A stretch of DNA of 39,285 bases, taken from an uncultured Methanobrevibacter sp. Its GTDB lineage: Archaea > Methanobacteriota > Methanobacteria > Methanobacteriales > Methanobacteriaceae. Shown here piece by piece: positions 15,284-23,360 of this stretch (positions are counted from its first letter, which is position 1; each line of letters starts with the position of its first letter). The notes beneath the pieces are model-generated. The model saw nothing but the letters and a program-made list of their open reading frames with translations. It was not told where the DNA came from and searched no databases. Location: contig NZ_CAMHFP010000018.1 of NCBI RefSeq assembly GCF_946184425.1, positions 1-39,285 on the forward strand, written 5' to 3'. Both the position numbers and the translations under genes were made by a program.

Positions 15284-16081
15284 CTAAATTTCATCCAATA
15301 TTTCTGGGTCAGCTCCAGCTATCTCAACCAAATACTCCGCTTCAACAATATGAAGTTTAGAAGGAATAATAATACAATGAAGAGGACCTCCAAAATCAAA
15401 ATCAATTAAATCTGAAATTTTACCTGCTTTAACAACCACATCACTAGAACCAACACGCGCAATACCCATTGCTAAGGTCTCTTCTGTAATCAAACCATCA
15501 CGGCCAAGATTATCCTTGATATTCATAAGATATTCCAAACCCTGATTAACTGTCATATATCGATCTTTATGAGCTTGAATATCAAGCAAAACAAGAGTAT
15601 GCAAATCCATTTTCAAATTCTCTTCAATAGACTCATAAGGAGACTTCGGATAAAAATTATAATCTGGGAAAGGTATTGTTGTTACCTTACCAAATTTATA
15701 TCCCTGAAGACCAGAAATGGCCGGCGCAGAAGATAAAATTGAAGAACCATGTATTACTTCATATTCAATTCCCTTTTTAGAGCATTGAACCAAAAAATCA
15801 CTGTGAGTAGTTGCAATTAAAGGGTCGCCACCAGTGATTAATGCAACATCGGCAGTTTGGGCTTCCCCAATAAATTTGGACTCTTCTTCAACTTCATTCC
15901 TAACTAATATTTCAATTTTTTGACCCACCAATTCTTCAATAGCTTCAAAGCTTGAACCAAATAATCTTGATGTGAAAAATTCAGCATAAATTTTATCAAC
16001 ATTTTTTAAACATTCCAAACCTTTAAGAGAAATATCTTTATGGTCAAATAAACCTAAACCCACTAAATAAAACATATACAT
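15284..16081 (-). CDS. dphB: Diphthine synthase
   Basis: The 265-residue protein has the tetrapyrrole-methylase-type fold used by DphB: LVGLGLFDHKDIS at the N-terminus, TGGDPLIATTHS near 80-92, and HGSSILSSAP. It transfers methyl groups from SAM to the modified histidine of elongation factor 2 during diphthamide synthesis. Length is normal. There is no Shine-Dalgarno sequence; a TATA-like ATTTATTATG about 24 bases before the ATG at 16081 suggests a leaderless mRNA. An alternative ATG lies at 16075. It is divergent from trm5b with 29 bp between the starts. Confidence 0.93.
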   Translation of the reverse strand: MYMFYLVGLGLFDHKDISLKGLECLKNVDKIYAEFFTSRLFGSSFEAIEELVGQKIEILVRNEVEEESKFIGEAQTADVALITGGDPLIATTHSDFLVQCSKKGIEYEVIHGSSILSSAPAISGLQGYKFGKVTTIPFPDYNFYPKSPYESIEENLKMDLHTLVLLDIQAHKDRYMTVNQGLEYLMNIKDNLGRDGLITEETLAMGIARVGSSDVVVKAGKISDLIDFDFGGPLHCIIIPSKLHIVEAEYLVEIAGADPEILDEI

Positions 16082-16110
16082 TATATAAGAATTTAAACAT
16101 AATAAATCTT
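16081..16110. promoter_or_regulatory. Divergent leaderless promoter pair for dphB and trm5b
   Basis: Only 29 bp separate the two start codons and neither gene has a Shine-Dalgarno sequence. The plus strand reads TTATATAAG at 16081-16089, 22-30 bases before the trm5b ATG. The minus strand reads ATTTATTATG around 16098-16107, about 20-26 bases before the dphB ATG. Each TATA box therefore abuts or overlaps the other gene's start region. Confidence 0.5.
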
Positions 16111-17109
16111 ATGAAATGTGTAAAAGTTCCTTTAAGACAGTTAAATGATACTCGTATAAAATTAATGGAAAAAGGCATAATGAGTATGGAATATAGAATT
16201 AAAGCTTGTGATGATTATGGATATATTCCCATTACTGAAGATATCGAAGATTATGAAATTGATGATATCGAACTAGAACCAATGAAAAAAGTTCCACATA
16301 ATTTTTCTGAATTACTTGAAGATGAACTCAACAGCGAAGAAATTGAAAACCTACGAACATCATTTGACACCATAGGCGATGTTGTAATTTTAGAAATTCC
16401 TGAAGATTTACAGGATAAAAAACAGCTCATTGGAGATGCCGCACTGAAATTTACAAAAAGAAAATCCATTTACATGAAAAAAAGTGCAATCAAAGGAACA
16501 ACAAGAGTGAGAGATTTGGAATTTTTAGCCGGTACAGATAATTCCATAACAATACATAAAGAACATGGGGCAAGGTTAAAATTAGATGTAAAAGAAGTTT
16601 ATTTTTCACCAAGGCTTGCAACTGAAAGAAAAAGAGTAATGGAGAGTGTTAAAGATGGTGAAAAAATACTTGATATGTTTTGCGGAATCGGACCATTCCC
16701 TATTGTAATTGCCAGAAATAAAAATGTTGACATAACTGCAGTAGACATCAATGAAGAAGCAATAAAATATCTGGATGAAAATATCAAACTCAACAAACTC
16801 AAAGGAAATATCAATACTTACTGCGGTGATGTTCGTGAAGTTAGCAAATCATTTAATTTAAAATTTGACCGAATAATCATGAATCTTCCAGGTCTTGCAT
16901 ATACTTTTCTTGATGTTGCTTTTAATTTAATTGAAGATGGTGGAATAATTAATTATTATGAGTTTTCTGATTCATATGACCAAGGAATAAATCGATTGAA
17001 AAATACATGTGAAAAATTAGGAAAAGACATTGAAATAATAAATACACGTAAAGTTAAATCCACAAGCCCCGGAGAGTGGCACGTGGCTATCGATGCAAAA
17101 ATTAATTAA
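16111..17109 (+). CDS. trm5b: tRNA (guanine-37-N1)-methyltransferase, Trm5b type
   Basis: The 332-residue protein has an N-terminal region, a middle domain with the IKGTTRVRDLEFLAG segment, and a C-terminal class I methyltransferase domain with ILDMFCGIGPFPIVIA (SAM loop), AVDINEEAIKYL and the NLPG catalytic loop. This is the archaeal Trm5 (Met-10+) layout. It methylates N1 of G37 beside the anticodon and prevents frameshifting; some archaeal members also act in wyosine synthesis. The presence of an N-terminal ~100 residues fits Trm5b-like forms, but Trm5a/c cannot be ruled out. No Shine-Dalgarno sequence; leaderless start likely. It shares its promoter region with dphB. Confidence 0.88.
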   Translation: MKCVKVPLRQLNDTRIKLMEKGIMSMEYRIKACDDYGYIPITEDIEDYEIDDIELEPMKKVPHNFSELLEDELNSEEIENLRTSFDTIGDVVILEIPEDLQDKKQLIGDAALKFTKRKSIYMKKSAIKGTTRVRDLEFLAGTDNSITIHKEHGARLKLDVKEVYFSPRLATERKRVMESVKDGEKILDMFCGIGPFPIVIARNKNVDITAVDINEEAIKYLDENIKLNKLKGNINTYCGDVREVSKSFNLKFDRIIMNLPGLAYTFLDVAFNLIEDGGIINYYEFSDSYDQGINRLKNTCEKLGKDIEIINTRKVKSTSPGEWHVAIDAKIN

Positions 17110-17141
17110 AAAAAAAAAGAAATAACAAAAGATATGGTTAA

Positions 17142-17375
17142 TTAAGACATAGCCATACCTATACCAAGAAGAGATATTCCAAATAACATCACTAAGATAA
17201 TAGACAGTACAATCATAACAACACCCACAATAATAATATATTTGGAGTGTTTTCTGAGATATTCACTTTCATCACCTTTAGTGAAGAGGAGTACTAACCC
17301 TAAAATTATTCCTAAAATAGGTATTAAAATAGCGAGAACATATCCCACAATTGCAAAAATTTGTTCATTTTCCAT
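17142..17375 (-). CDS. Small membrane protein with two transmembrane helices
   Basis: The 77-residue product has two hydrophobic helices (about 7-33 and 46-74) joined by a short charged loop (TKGDESEYLRKHSK). It is too short to carry an enzymatic domain. A GAGGTGAATTT sequence directly before the ATG gives a well-supported start. It may be one of the many DUF4870/DUF4190-like small membrane proteins of methanogens, but no family can be confirmed by eye. It is transcribed alone and converges on trm5b. Confidence 0.7.
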   Translation of the reverse strand: MENEQIFAIVGYVLAILIPILGIILGLVLLFTKGDESEYLRKHSKYIIIVGVVMIVLSIILVMLFGISLLGIGMAMS

Positions 17376-17479
17376 AAATTCACCTCTTAAACTGAACTAT
17401 ATTAATATTTGAAAAATAAATTATATAAATATTTATAAATTCCACTTTCTCAAAAAAAAAGATTTAGAGGATATATCCC

Positions 17480-18817
17480 CTAAATTCCAAATATCAAGTA
17501 AAGAACGAAAATAACAACTAAAACCCATACTAAAGGATTTAATTCTTTATATTTTCCAGCTGCAATTTTTGTAACAGCATAAGTGAGGAATCCGAATGCA
17601 ATACCTAAAGAAATAGAATAACTTAAAAGCATCATCAGAATAGTTACAAAGACAGATGCAACAATAGCAAAGTCATCCCATTCAATTTCCCTAATTTGGA
17701 CAAACATCAATACACCAACAATTACTAATGCAGCAGAAGTAACGGAAGAAGTAAACAGTGCCAGTACAGCAGGGGCAATAAATACTGATAAAATAAATAA
17801 AATACCAGTTACGATTGCAGTAACACCTGTTCTTCCACCAAGACCTATACCTGTTGCACTTTCAACATATGCAGTTACAGTACTTGATCCAAAAACAGCA
17901 CCTACAATTCCTCCAAGTGCATCACTAATAAATGCCCTGTTAATTCCTTCTGTAGTACCATCTTCATTTTCATATCCACACTCTTTAGCAAGAGGAATCA
18001 AAGTTCCAGTTGTATCGAAAAATGCAACAAATAATAATGAGAACAGAATTACAATCATTCCCGGAATATTTTTAAATAATTCACCAAATCCTGAAATAAA
18101 TCCTCCGAATACACTAAAATCTAAGTTAAAAGATACCCAAGTAGTCGGAACAGAAGGCATTACAACACCCGGTGTGGCATATCCAAGTCCTGTATATATA
18201 ACTCCTATTATTGCAGTTATTACCAATCCAAAGAATACAGCTGCAGGAACTTTTCTAACATATAAAACCAATGTTATTATAATACCAACCAAAGCAAGGC
18301 CTACGGATGGTGAAAGTAAATTACCAACACCAACAATTGTTGAAGGATCACTTACAACAATCCCTGCATTGGAAAGCCCTAAAAATGCAAGGAAAAAACC
18401 AATACCAGAACCTATAGCCAATTTTAAATCTTTTGGAATTGAATTTAAAATAGCTTCCCTTAAACCAACAATTGTAATAATGAAAAATAGTACACTTGAT
18501 AAAAATACTGCAGCAAGTGCAGCATGCCAAGACATACCCATACCCAAAACAATAGTATAGGTAAAAATCGCATTTAACCCCATCCCTGCTGAAAGACCAA
18601 CAGGATAATTAGCAAGAAGCCCCATTATAATACAAGCAACACCAGAAGCAAGAGCAGTTGCAATAAACACCCCTTCCAATGACATTCCAGTTTGAGACAA
18701 CATTCCAGGATTAACTCCCAAAATATAAGACATAGCAAGGAAAGTTGTGATACCAGCTATAACTTCTGTTTTGATGTTAGTATTATTTTCATCTAATTTA
18801 AAAAATTTATTTAACAT
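17480..18817 (-). CDS. NCS2 family purine (adenine/guanine/hypoxanthine) permease
   Basis: The 445-residue protein has 12 or more hydrophobic segments and the AzgA-type NCS2 signatures: ITTFLAMSYILGVNPGMLS at the N-terminus, GLSAGMGLNAIFTY in helix 3, and FFDTTGTLIPLAKE near the middle. It should import adenine, guanine or hypoxanthine with protons or sodium. The frame can open at ATG 18829, but that ATG overlaps the GAGGTG Shine-Dalgarno sequence; the real start is the ATG at 18817. No purine riboswitch motif was seen upstream. Confidence 0.9.
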   Translation of the reverse strand: MLNKFFKLDENNTNIKTEVIAGITTFLAMSYILGVNPGMLSQTGMSLEGVFIATALASGVACIIMGLLANYPVGLSAGMGLNAIFTYTIVLGMGMSWHAALAAVFLSSVLFFIITIVGLREAILNSIPKDLKLAIGSGIGFFLAFLGLSNAGIVVSDPSTIVGVGNLLSPSVGLALVGIIITLVLYVRKVPAAVFFGLVITAIIGVIYTGLGYATPGVVMPSVPTTWVSFNLDFSVFGGFISGFGELFKNIPGMIVILFSLLFVAFFDTTGTLIPLAKECGYENEDGTTEGINRAFISDALGGIVGAVFGSSTVTAYVESATGIGLGGRTGVTAIVTGILFILSVFIAPAVLALFTSSVTSAALVIVGVLMFVQIREIEWDDFAIVASVFVTILMMLLSYSISLGIAFGFLTYAVTKIAAGKYKELNPLVWVLVVIFVLYLIFGI

Positions 18818-19129
18818 ATAACACCTCATTTGTGTAATATTATTTTTCTATATAGACAGTAATAAATTATTCGATTATATAATGAATTTAATTTTTAATA
18901 GGATTTTATTAAATTTAGTTAAAAAATATTATATAATTGATATTAAATCAAATAAATTATAAAAATAATTCAAATTATTGTAATTTTAAATGTATTTATT
19001 TAAACAGGACTAATGCCAAACATCAAAAATAGCCAATTTCAACATTTCTACAATATTAAAAAAATAATTCATTTAAAAAAAATTATTGAAAAGTAACAAT
19101 AAAAAAAAATATTAAAAAAAAGTAGATAA
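18818..19129. other. Gene-free AT-rich stretch upstream of the NCS2 permease
   Basis: This 312-bp region holds a minus-strand TATA-like ATTATATAAT at 18874-18883, placed to start the permease transcript about 25-35 bases before its ATG. It also holds a short inverted repeat TTGAT/ATCAA at 18937-18951 that might be an operator. I see no open frame, RNA gene or longer repeat in it. Confidence 0.4.
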
Positions 19130-19456
19130 TTAGAATTGGATTCTGTTTCCAGTCCAATCGTCATCATCATTGAAAGCATTAAATTTCTTCTCATCTTCAA
19201 GATATTGATCCATATCCCTATATAATTTAACTCTGAAAATATCAGGGTAAGGTATATACAGCATGTCCCCGTTTTCACTAGTTTCTTTTACATAGGTCTC
19301 TTCAAATTCAATAATTGAATCATCTTCCTTGTTAAAATGATGAACTTCACTACCACACAATATTTTAAAATGTACGAAATCATCTTTTAATAATTCTTTA
19401 ACCAAATCATCAATTAAAAGAGGATAATTAGCATTTTTATTACTTTTTATTTCCAT
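19130..19456 (-). CDS. Hypothetical acidic protein
   Basis: The 108-residue product is not recognised. It has a basic start (MEIKSNKNANYP), a helix (LLIDDLVKELLKD), then several strands (HFKILCGSEVHHF, IIEFEETYVKE, MLYIPYPDIFRVKLY) and a disordered acidic tail with FNDDDDWTGN. The frame extends to an ATG at 19501, but GGGGAT lies just before the ATG at 19456, so that start is preferred. A small beta-barrel fold is conceivable from the strand pattern but not shown. It is transcribed alone. Confidence 0.6.
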   Translation of the reverse strand: MEIKSNKNANYPLLIDDLVKELLKDDFVHFKILCGSEVHHFNKEDDSIIEFEETYVKETSENGDMLYIPYPDIFRVKLYRDMDQYLEDEKKFNAFNDDDDWTGNRIQF

Positions 19457-19660
19457 ATTCAATCCCCACATATCACTTCTATAATTTTTAAATTTCCACA
19501 CACATTATGAAATTGAATAAACTAAATTTTCATTTTTAAAATAAAGCCCAATAATGAATCAAAATATATTATTCCATAACCATTGTGAAATTCATAAATT
19601 ATGTTACATAAATATTTCATAATCCTAACATAAATAGTTATTGTAATACCATACCATCAT

Positions 19661-20590
19661 TTAAATTGGGTCAATGATTCCTTTTTCAGTAATGATTCCT
19701 GTGATTAACTCTTTTGGAGTAATATCAAAAGCAGGATTTATAACTTCAGTTCCTTCAGGGCAAATTCTTGCACCACCATAATATCGAACTTCATCACCAT
19801 CCCTTTCTTCAATAACAGTATCATAAATAGATATCTCATTATCAAAAGTGGAATATGGAGCCGCCACATAAAATGGAATATCATGATGTTTAGCAGCGAG
19901 TGCAACCATAAAAGAACCTACCTTATTAACAACACCACCTTTAGCTATCCTATCTGCACCAATTACTACTTTATCAATTCTTCCCTGAGACATTAAAAAT
20001 CCTGAAGCAACATCCGGAATTAATTTAACTGGAATATTTTCCTGCTGCATTTCCCATACACTTAAACTGGCTCCCTGCCCACGTGGACGAGTTTCATCAC
20101 AAATTACATTAATATTTTTACCCTGTTCATGTGCAGCACGGATAACGCCTAAAGCAGTCCCATAATCAACACATGCAAGAGCACCTGCATTGCAGTGAGT
20201 TAAAATTGTATCCCCATCATCAATTATTTCAGCACCAAATTTTCCAATAGCCCTATTTGTTGCCATATCCTCATCATACATTTTTAAAGCTTCATTTAAA
20301 GGGTCATCACTATTCAATACTCTATCCACAGCCCAAAATAAATTAACTGCTGTCGGTCTTGCGGCTTTAATTTCATTTGCCGCTTTATATAAATCAACAC
20401 CCTCTATATCCGCCAAAGCCATTCCAAAACCTGCAGTTACCCCAATTGCTGGAGCACCACGAACAATCATATCACGAATAGCTACAATAACATCCTGATA
20501 ATTATCACAATAAACATAAGTTAATTCATCAGGAAGTTTTGTTTGATCAATAAGTTTTAATCTGTTATCTTCCCATTCAAGTGTTTTCAT
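19661..20590 (-). CDS. mtnA: S-methyl-5-thioribose-1-phosphate isomerase
   Basis: The 309-residue protein is a member of the eIF2B-related MtnA family. It has RGAPAIGVTAGFG at 44-56, THCNAGALA with catalytic C133, DETRPRGQG at 165-173 and IGADRIAKGG with catalytic D213. It isomerises methylthioribose-1-phosphate to methylthioribulose-1-phosphate in recycling of methylthioadenosine (and 5'-deoxyadenosine from radical SAM enzymes). Eukaryotic-type eIF2B subunits are the main alternative, but the Cys/Asp pair supports MtnA. The ATG at 20590 has GGTG six bases upstream and is preferred over 20602. A structured leader precedes it. Confidence 0.92.
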   Translation of the reverse strand: MKTLEWEDNRLKLIDQTKLPDELTYVYCDNYQDVIVAIRDMIVRGAPAIGVTAGFGMALADIEGVDLYKAANEIKAARPTAVNLFWAVDRVLNSDDPLNEALKMYDEDMATNRAIGKFGAEIIDDGDTILTHCNAGALACVDYGTALGVIRAAHEQGKNINVICDETRPRGQGASLSVWEMQQENIPVKLIPDVASGFLMSQGRIDKVVIGADRIAKGGVVNKVGSFMVALAAKHHDIPFYVAAPYSTFDNEISIYDTVIEERDGDEVRYYGGARICPEGTEVINPAFDITPKELITGIITEKGIIDPI

Positions 20591-20603
20591 AATTAACACC
20601 ATA

Positions 20604-20744
20604 TAAAAAAAATATATAAAAAATAGTTGAAAGCATAATTAATTGTTAGTTTCTAAGCCTAATTTTTAGACAATTTTTAATTATGCTCTCCGCTTAAAAT
20701 ATCCAAAAAATGGATTGACTAGAGATGTATAAAAATACATCTAA
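20604..20744 (-). ncRNA. Candidate structured leader or small RNA upstream of mtnA
   Basis: On the minus strand, a TATA box (TTTATAAA, 20767-20774) predicts a start near 20744. Three hairpins follow. The first is AGATGTAT/ATACATCT with a 4-base loop (20723-20742), right at the predicted 5' end. The second is ATCCA/TGGAT (20701-20715). The third is a long arm with AGCATAATTAA pairing with TTAATTATGCT, continued by TTGT/ACAA after a 3-base bulge (20632-20687). T-rich DNA follows at 20604-20626, just before the mtnA ribosome binding site. This looks like an attenuator or riboswitch-type leader, or a terminated small RNA. No known class was recognised. Confidence 0.45.
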
Positions 20745-20766
20745 TTAATACTTATTATTAAACTAC

Positions 20767-20774
20767 TTTATAAA
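20767..20774 (-). promoter_or_regulatory. TATA box upstream of the mtnA leader
   Basis: TTTATAAA (self-complementary) is centred about 26 bases before the first base of the leading hairpin. It lies 52 bp beyond the ppaC stop codon, so mtnA and its leader have a promoter separate from ppaC. Confidence 0.45.
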
Positions 20775-20825
20775 TCTTTATATCAAAGACATTAAATAGA
20801 AAATATTTAGAAAAATCAAAAAAAA

Positions 20826-21746
20826 TTATGCATTTTCAGTCATAATTGGCACCACTTGTTTTTTACGTGATACAACACCTTCAAGCAATACAGTATTATC
20901 TTCCAATTTTACATCATATGCCTTTTCAACAAGACCAGCATCTTTACCCAATGCAATAACTTGAGAATTACTATTTACAATATCAGTAATTAAAAGCATG
21001 AATAAATCTAAACCTTCTTCATCAATAATTTTGTTGATGCCTGCTTCCAAATCACTTTTCATAGCCATTACATCAGAAATATCAGCAGTGTTAACTTGAT
21101 TTACAATTGATTTTACATTTTTAAAGTCAATCTGTTTTGCATCTAAAGAAAGAATTTCATCAATAGTAAAACTACTTAAATCTGTTCCTGCTTTAAGCAT
21201 TTCTAAACCGTATTCCTCAGCATTAACTTCAGCAATTTTAGCAAGTTTTTCAACAGTCATTATATCATCATCAGTTGTTGTTGGGGACTTTAAAAGTAAA
21301 GTATCGGAAATTATTGCAGACAACATTAAAGTCGCAATTTCTTTTGTGATTTCAACTTCATTCTCTTCATAAAGTTTGTATAAAATAGTTTCAGTACATC
21401 CAACTGGTTCAAATCTTAAAAATAAAGGATAAGATGTTTCTAAAGCTAACTTATGATGGTCAACAACTTTTAAAATATTTGCATTTTCTAAATTATCAAC
21501 AGATTCAGCAGGAGAGTTATGATCAACTAGAATGACATTTGAACCATCTTCAACATTCTCTAAAAGCTCTGGTGCATCAATATTTAAATAATTTAAAATA
21601 AATTCAGTTTCTTTATTTATATTTCCTAATCTGTAAGCTTTTGCTTCACGGTTACCTAATTCATTTTCTAAGTTTGCCATTACAATACTTGATGTGATTG
21701 TATCACTATCAGGACTTTTATGTCCAAAAACATAAGTTTTAACCAT
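20826..21746 (-). CDS. ppaC: Manganese-dependent (family II) inorganic pyrophosphatase
   Basis: The 306-residue DHH-family protein has GHKSPDSD (H9, D13, D15), the DHN segment, VVDHH and the C-terminal substrate-binding SRKKQVVP motif that distinguishes family II pyrophosphatases from RecJ-like relatives. It hydrolyses pyrophosphate in the cytosol and drives biosynthetic reactions forward. There is no CBS insertion, so it is the unregulated form. It lies 108 bp downstream of nifB on the same strand. Confidence 0.95.
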   Translation of the reverse strand: MVKTYVFGHKSPDSDTITSSIVMANLENELGNREAKAYRLGNINKETEFILNYLNIDAPELLENVEDGSNVILVDHNSPAESVDNLENANILKVVDHHKLALETSYPLFLRFEPVGCTETILYKLYEENEVEITKEIATLMLSAIISDTLLLKSPTTTDDDIMTVEKLAKIAEVNAEEYGLEMLKAGTDLSSFTIDEILSLDAKQIDFKNVKSIVNQVNTADISDVMAMKSDLEAGINKIIDEEGLDLFMLLITDIVNSNSQVIALGKDAGLVEKAYDVKLEDNTVLLEGVVSRKKQVVPIMTENA

Positions 21747-21854
21747 ATTATCGTTTCCTAAAAAATTTTATAAAAGTAATGTTATAAGATATCTTTTTTA
21801 TCCATATTTAATATTACCATTAAATATGAAATTAACTAAAAATAAAAAAAATAT

Positions 21855-22721
21855 TTAGTAATGACTTTGTGGAGTCATTCCTAAATGATGGTCTTCACTT
21901 TTCTTACCCGGTATTCCATAGGCATCAGCCCTGCATTGAGTACATGCTCTGAATACTGGAATAATCTCTTCAACTTGTTCCCTGACACTTTCCATCATAG
22001 AACAGTCAGGACGGGAATAATGTTTCATTTTAGCTAAAGGAATTAATGGCAATACATTCATTAATGCAGCACCACGTTTTTTAACTTCTTTTGCTATTTC
22101 AACAATATGTTCATCATTCAATCCAGGAATTAAAACAGAATTAACTTTAACAACCATACCATTAGCTGCTGCTTTTTCAACACCATCCAACTGATTTTTA
22201 ATTAAAATTTCAACTGCATCATATCCTTTGTAAACTTTACCTTCATATTTTATGAAAGAATAAATATCCACCGCAATATCCGGATCAATTGCATTGATTG
22301 TAACAGTAACAGAGTTCACTCCAATTTCTGCAAGTTTATCAGCATACTTTGGAAGAAGAAGTCCGTTAGTACTCATACATTTTATTAAATCCGGTTGTTC
22401 TGTAGCTAATTTTTCGAAAAATTCGAATGTTTCTTCATTAGCAAGAGAATCTCCAGGACCTGCAACTCCCACAACGGAAATTGGTCCGTCAGCAGTGACT
22501 TCATTGACATGATTTATTGCGTCATCAGGTTTCATTACACAACTTGTTACTCCTGGCCTGTCTTCTTCATTATTGATATCCCTTGTACAGAAGTTACAAA
22601 AGATGTTGCATTTTGGTGCTACAGGCACATGTGCTCTACCTACTTTATCATGCATTTTTTCATTAAAACATGGATGTGCTTTAGTTATGTGTGCAAATCT
22701 TGAACCTTTATGATCAGCCAT
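21855..22721 (-). CDS. nifB: NifB-type radical SAM protein (Fe-S cofactor precursor synthesis)
   Basis: The 288-residue protein shows the NifB signature throughout: HPCFNEKMHDKVGRAHVPVA near the N-terminus with C18 and H24, the radical SAM motif C38-x3-C42-x2-C45, and the C-terminal C260-x2-C263 in ACTQCRADAYG. NifB joins two [4Fe-4S] clusters and inserts carbide from SAM to make the [8Fe-9S-C] L-cluster. It is the short archaeal form without a NifX domain. No nitrogenase or other nif gene is in the window; mmp17-15-5-6-3 lie directly upstream on the same strand. GGGGAAGTGAGA precedes the ATG. Confidence 0.92.
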   Translation of the reverse strand: MADHKGSRFAHITKAHPCFNEKMHDKVGRAHVPVAPKCNIFCNFCTRDINNEEDRPGVTSCVMKPDDAINHVNEVTADGPISVVGVAGPGDSLANEETFEFFEKLATEQPDLIKCMSTNGLLLPKYADKLAEIGVNSVTVTINAIDPDIAVDIYSFIKYEGKVYKGYDAVEILIKNQLDGVEKAAANGMVVKVNSVLIPGLNDEHIVEIAKEVKKRGAALMNVLPLIPLAKMKHYSRPDCSMMESVREQVEEIIPVFRACTQCRADAYGIPGKKSEDHHLGMTPQSHY

Positions 22722-22746
22722 ACTCTCACTTCCCCAATTATATAAC

Positions 22747-22782
22747 TTCGTTAATTTGTATTGATACGAACAAATATATAAA
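22747..22782 (-). promoter_or_regulatory. nifB promoter with a small inverted repeat
   Basis: The 66-bp gap after mmp17 holds a minus-strand TATA box, GTTTATATAT (22775-22782 core), that would start transcription near 22752. TTCGT (22747-22751) and ACGAA (22766-22770) form a short inverted repeat between box and start, a possible operator. It does not match the GGAA-N6-TTCC pattern of NrpR. nifB may thus be transcribed both alone and with the mmp genes. Confidence 0.4.
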
Positions 22783-22787
22783 CTTTT

Positions 22788-23348
22788 CTATATACCACTG
22801 TTTAATTCACTAATATATTCATTAGCTTTTTCAATCCACGCATCTTTAATTAACTCATCAGTAGCTACAACACATACAATATTTTCAGTGGACAAATCTT
22901 TGATAATTTTAAAACCTTCAGGCAATATTCTAAAGATTGCATCATAGATACGTCTTTGCAAATTAGAATGAGGGTCATCTACCACCAATGATTCTAAATC
23001 CATATGATTACCAGACAGTTCTAACTGATATCTATTTGGCTGATAAATTTCATCTCTTGAAAACAATCTCCATAATCTTTTCAGAATATTTGGAAGATAA
23101 TTTTCATTATCAACCAAAATGGTAGTAACATCATTATCATTATTATACATTAAATTAGCCACATCTTTAAATAAAACGACCTTAGAAGTTTTCTTCATTT
23201 TAATAGCTAAGACAAATACCGGGTCATCAGGATTAACATAAGCTTTTAAATCATCAACTGAAGCTCCAAGAACCAAATCTTGAAAGATTTGTTTAATGAT
23301 GATCTCATAAACTTCCGCACCTTTTTTATCATAGCATTCAACTAACAT
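22788..23348 (-). CDS. mmp17: Methanogenesis marker protein 17
   Basis: The 186-residue soluble protein matches the Mmp17 family by its context and its pattern (MLVECYDKKGAEVYEI at the N-terminus, NDVTTILVDNENYLP, a C-terminal IVCVVATDELIKDAW). Mmp17 is found essentially only in organisms with methyl-coenzyme M reductase and has been placed in the ATP-driven complex that activates that enzyme. No cysteine motif is present apart from isolated residues. It starts 12 bp after mmp15 and is the last gene of the mmp operon; nifB follows after 66 bp. Confidence 0.85.
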   Translation of the reverse strand: MLVECYDKKGAEVYEIIIKQIFQDLVLGASVDDLKAYVNPDDPVFVLAIKMKKTSKVVLFKDVANLMYNNDNDVTTILVDNENYLPNILKRLWRLFSRDEIYQPNRYQLELSGNHMDLESLVVDDPHSNLQRRIYDAIFRILPEGFKIIKDLSTENIVCVVATDELIKDAWIEKANEYISELNSGI

Positions 23349-23360
23349 TAAACCAACCCT

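Noticed and set aside
15181-15357. Plus-strand frame starting MNISQSFYNL
   Set aside because: It runs antisense into dphB and has no Shine-Dalgarno sequence or family pattern.
18818-18960. Purine riboswitch before the NCS2 permease
   Set aside because: The core three-way-junction loops of the purine class are absent; only an AT-rich promoter and a short inverted repeat are visible.
22722-22787. NrpR nitrogen operator before nifB
   Set aside because: No GGAA-N6-TTCC pattern; the small TTCGT/ACGAA repeat does not fit it.
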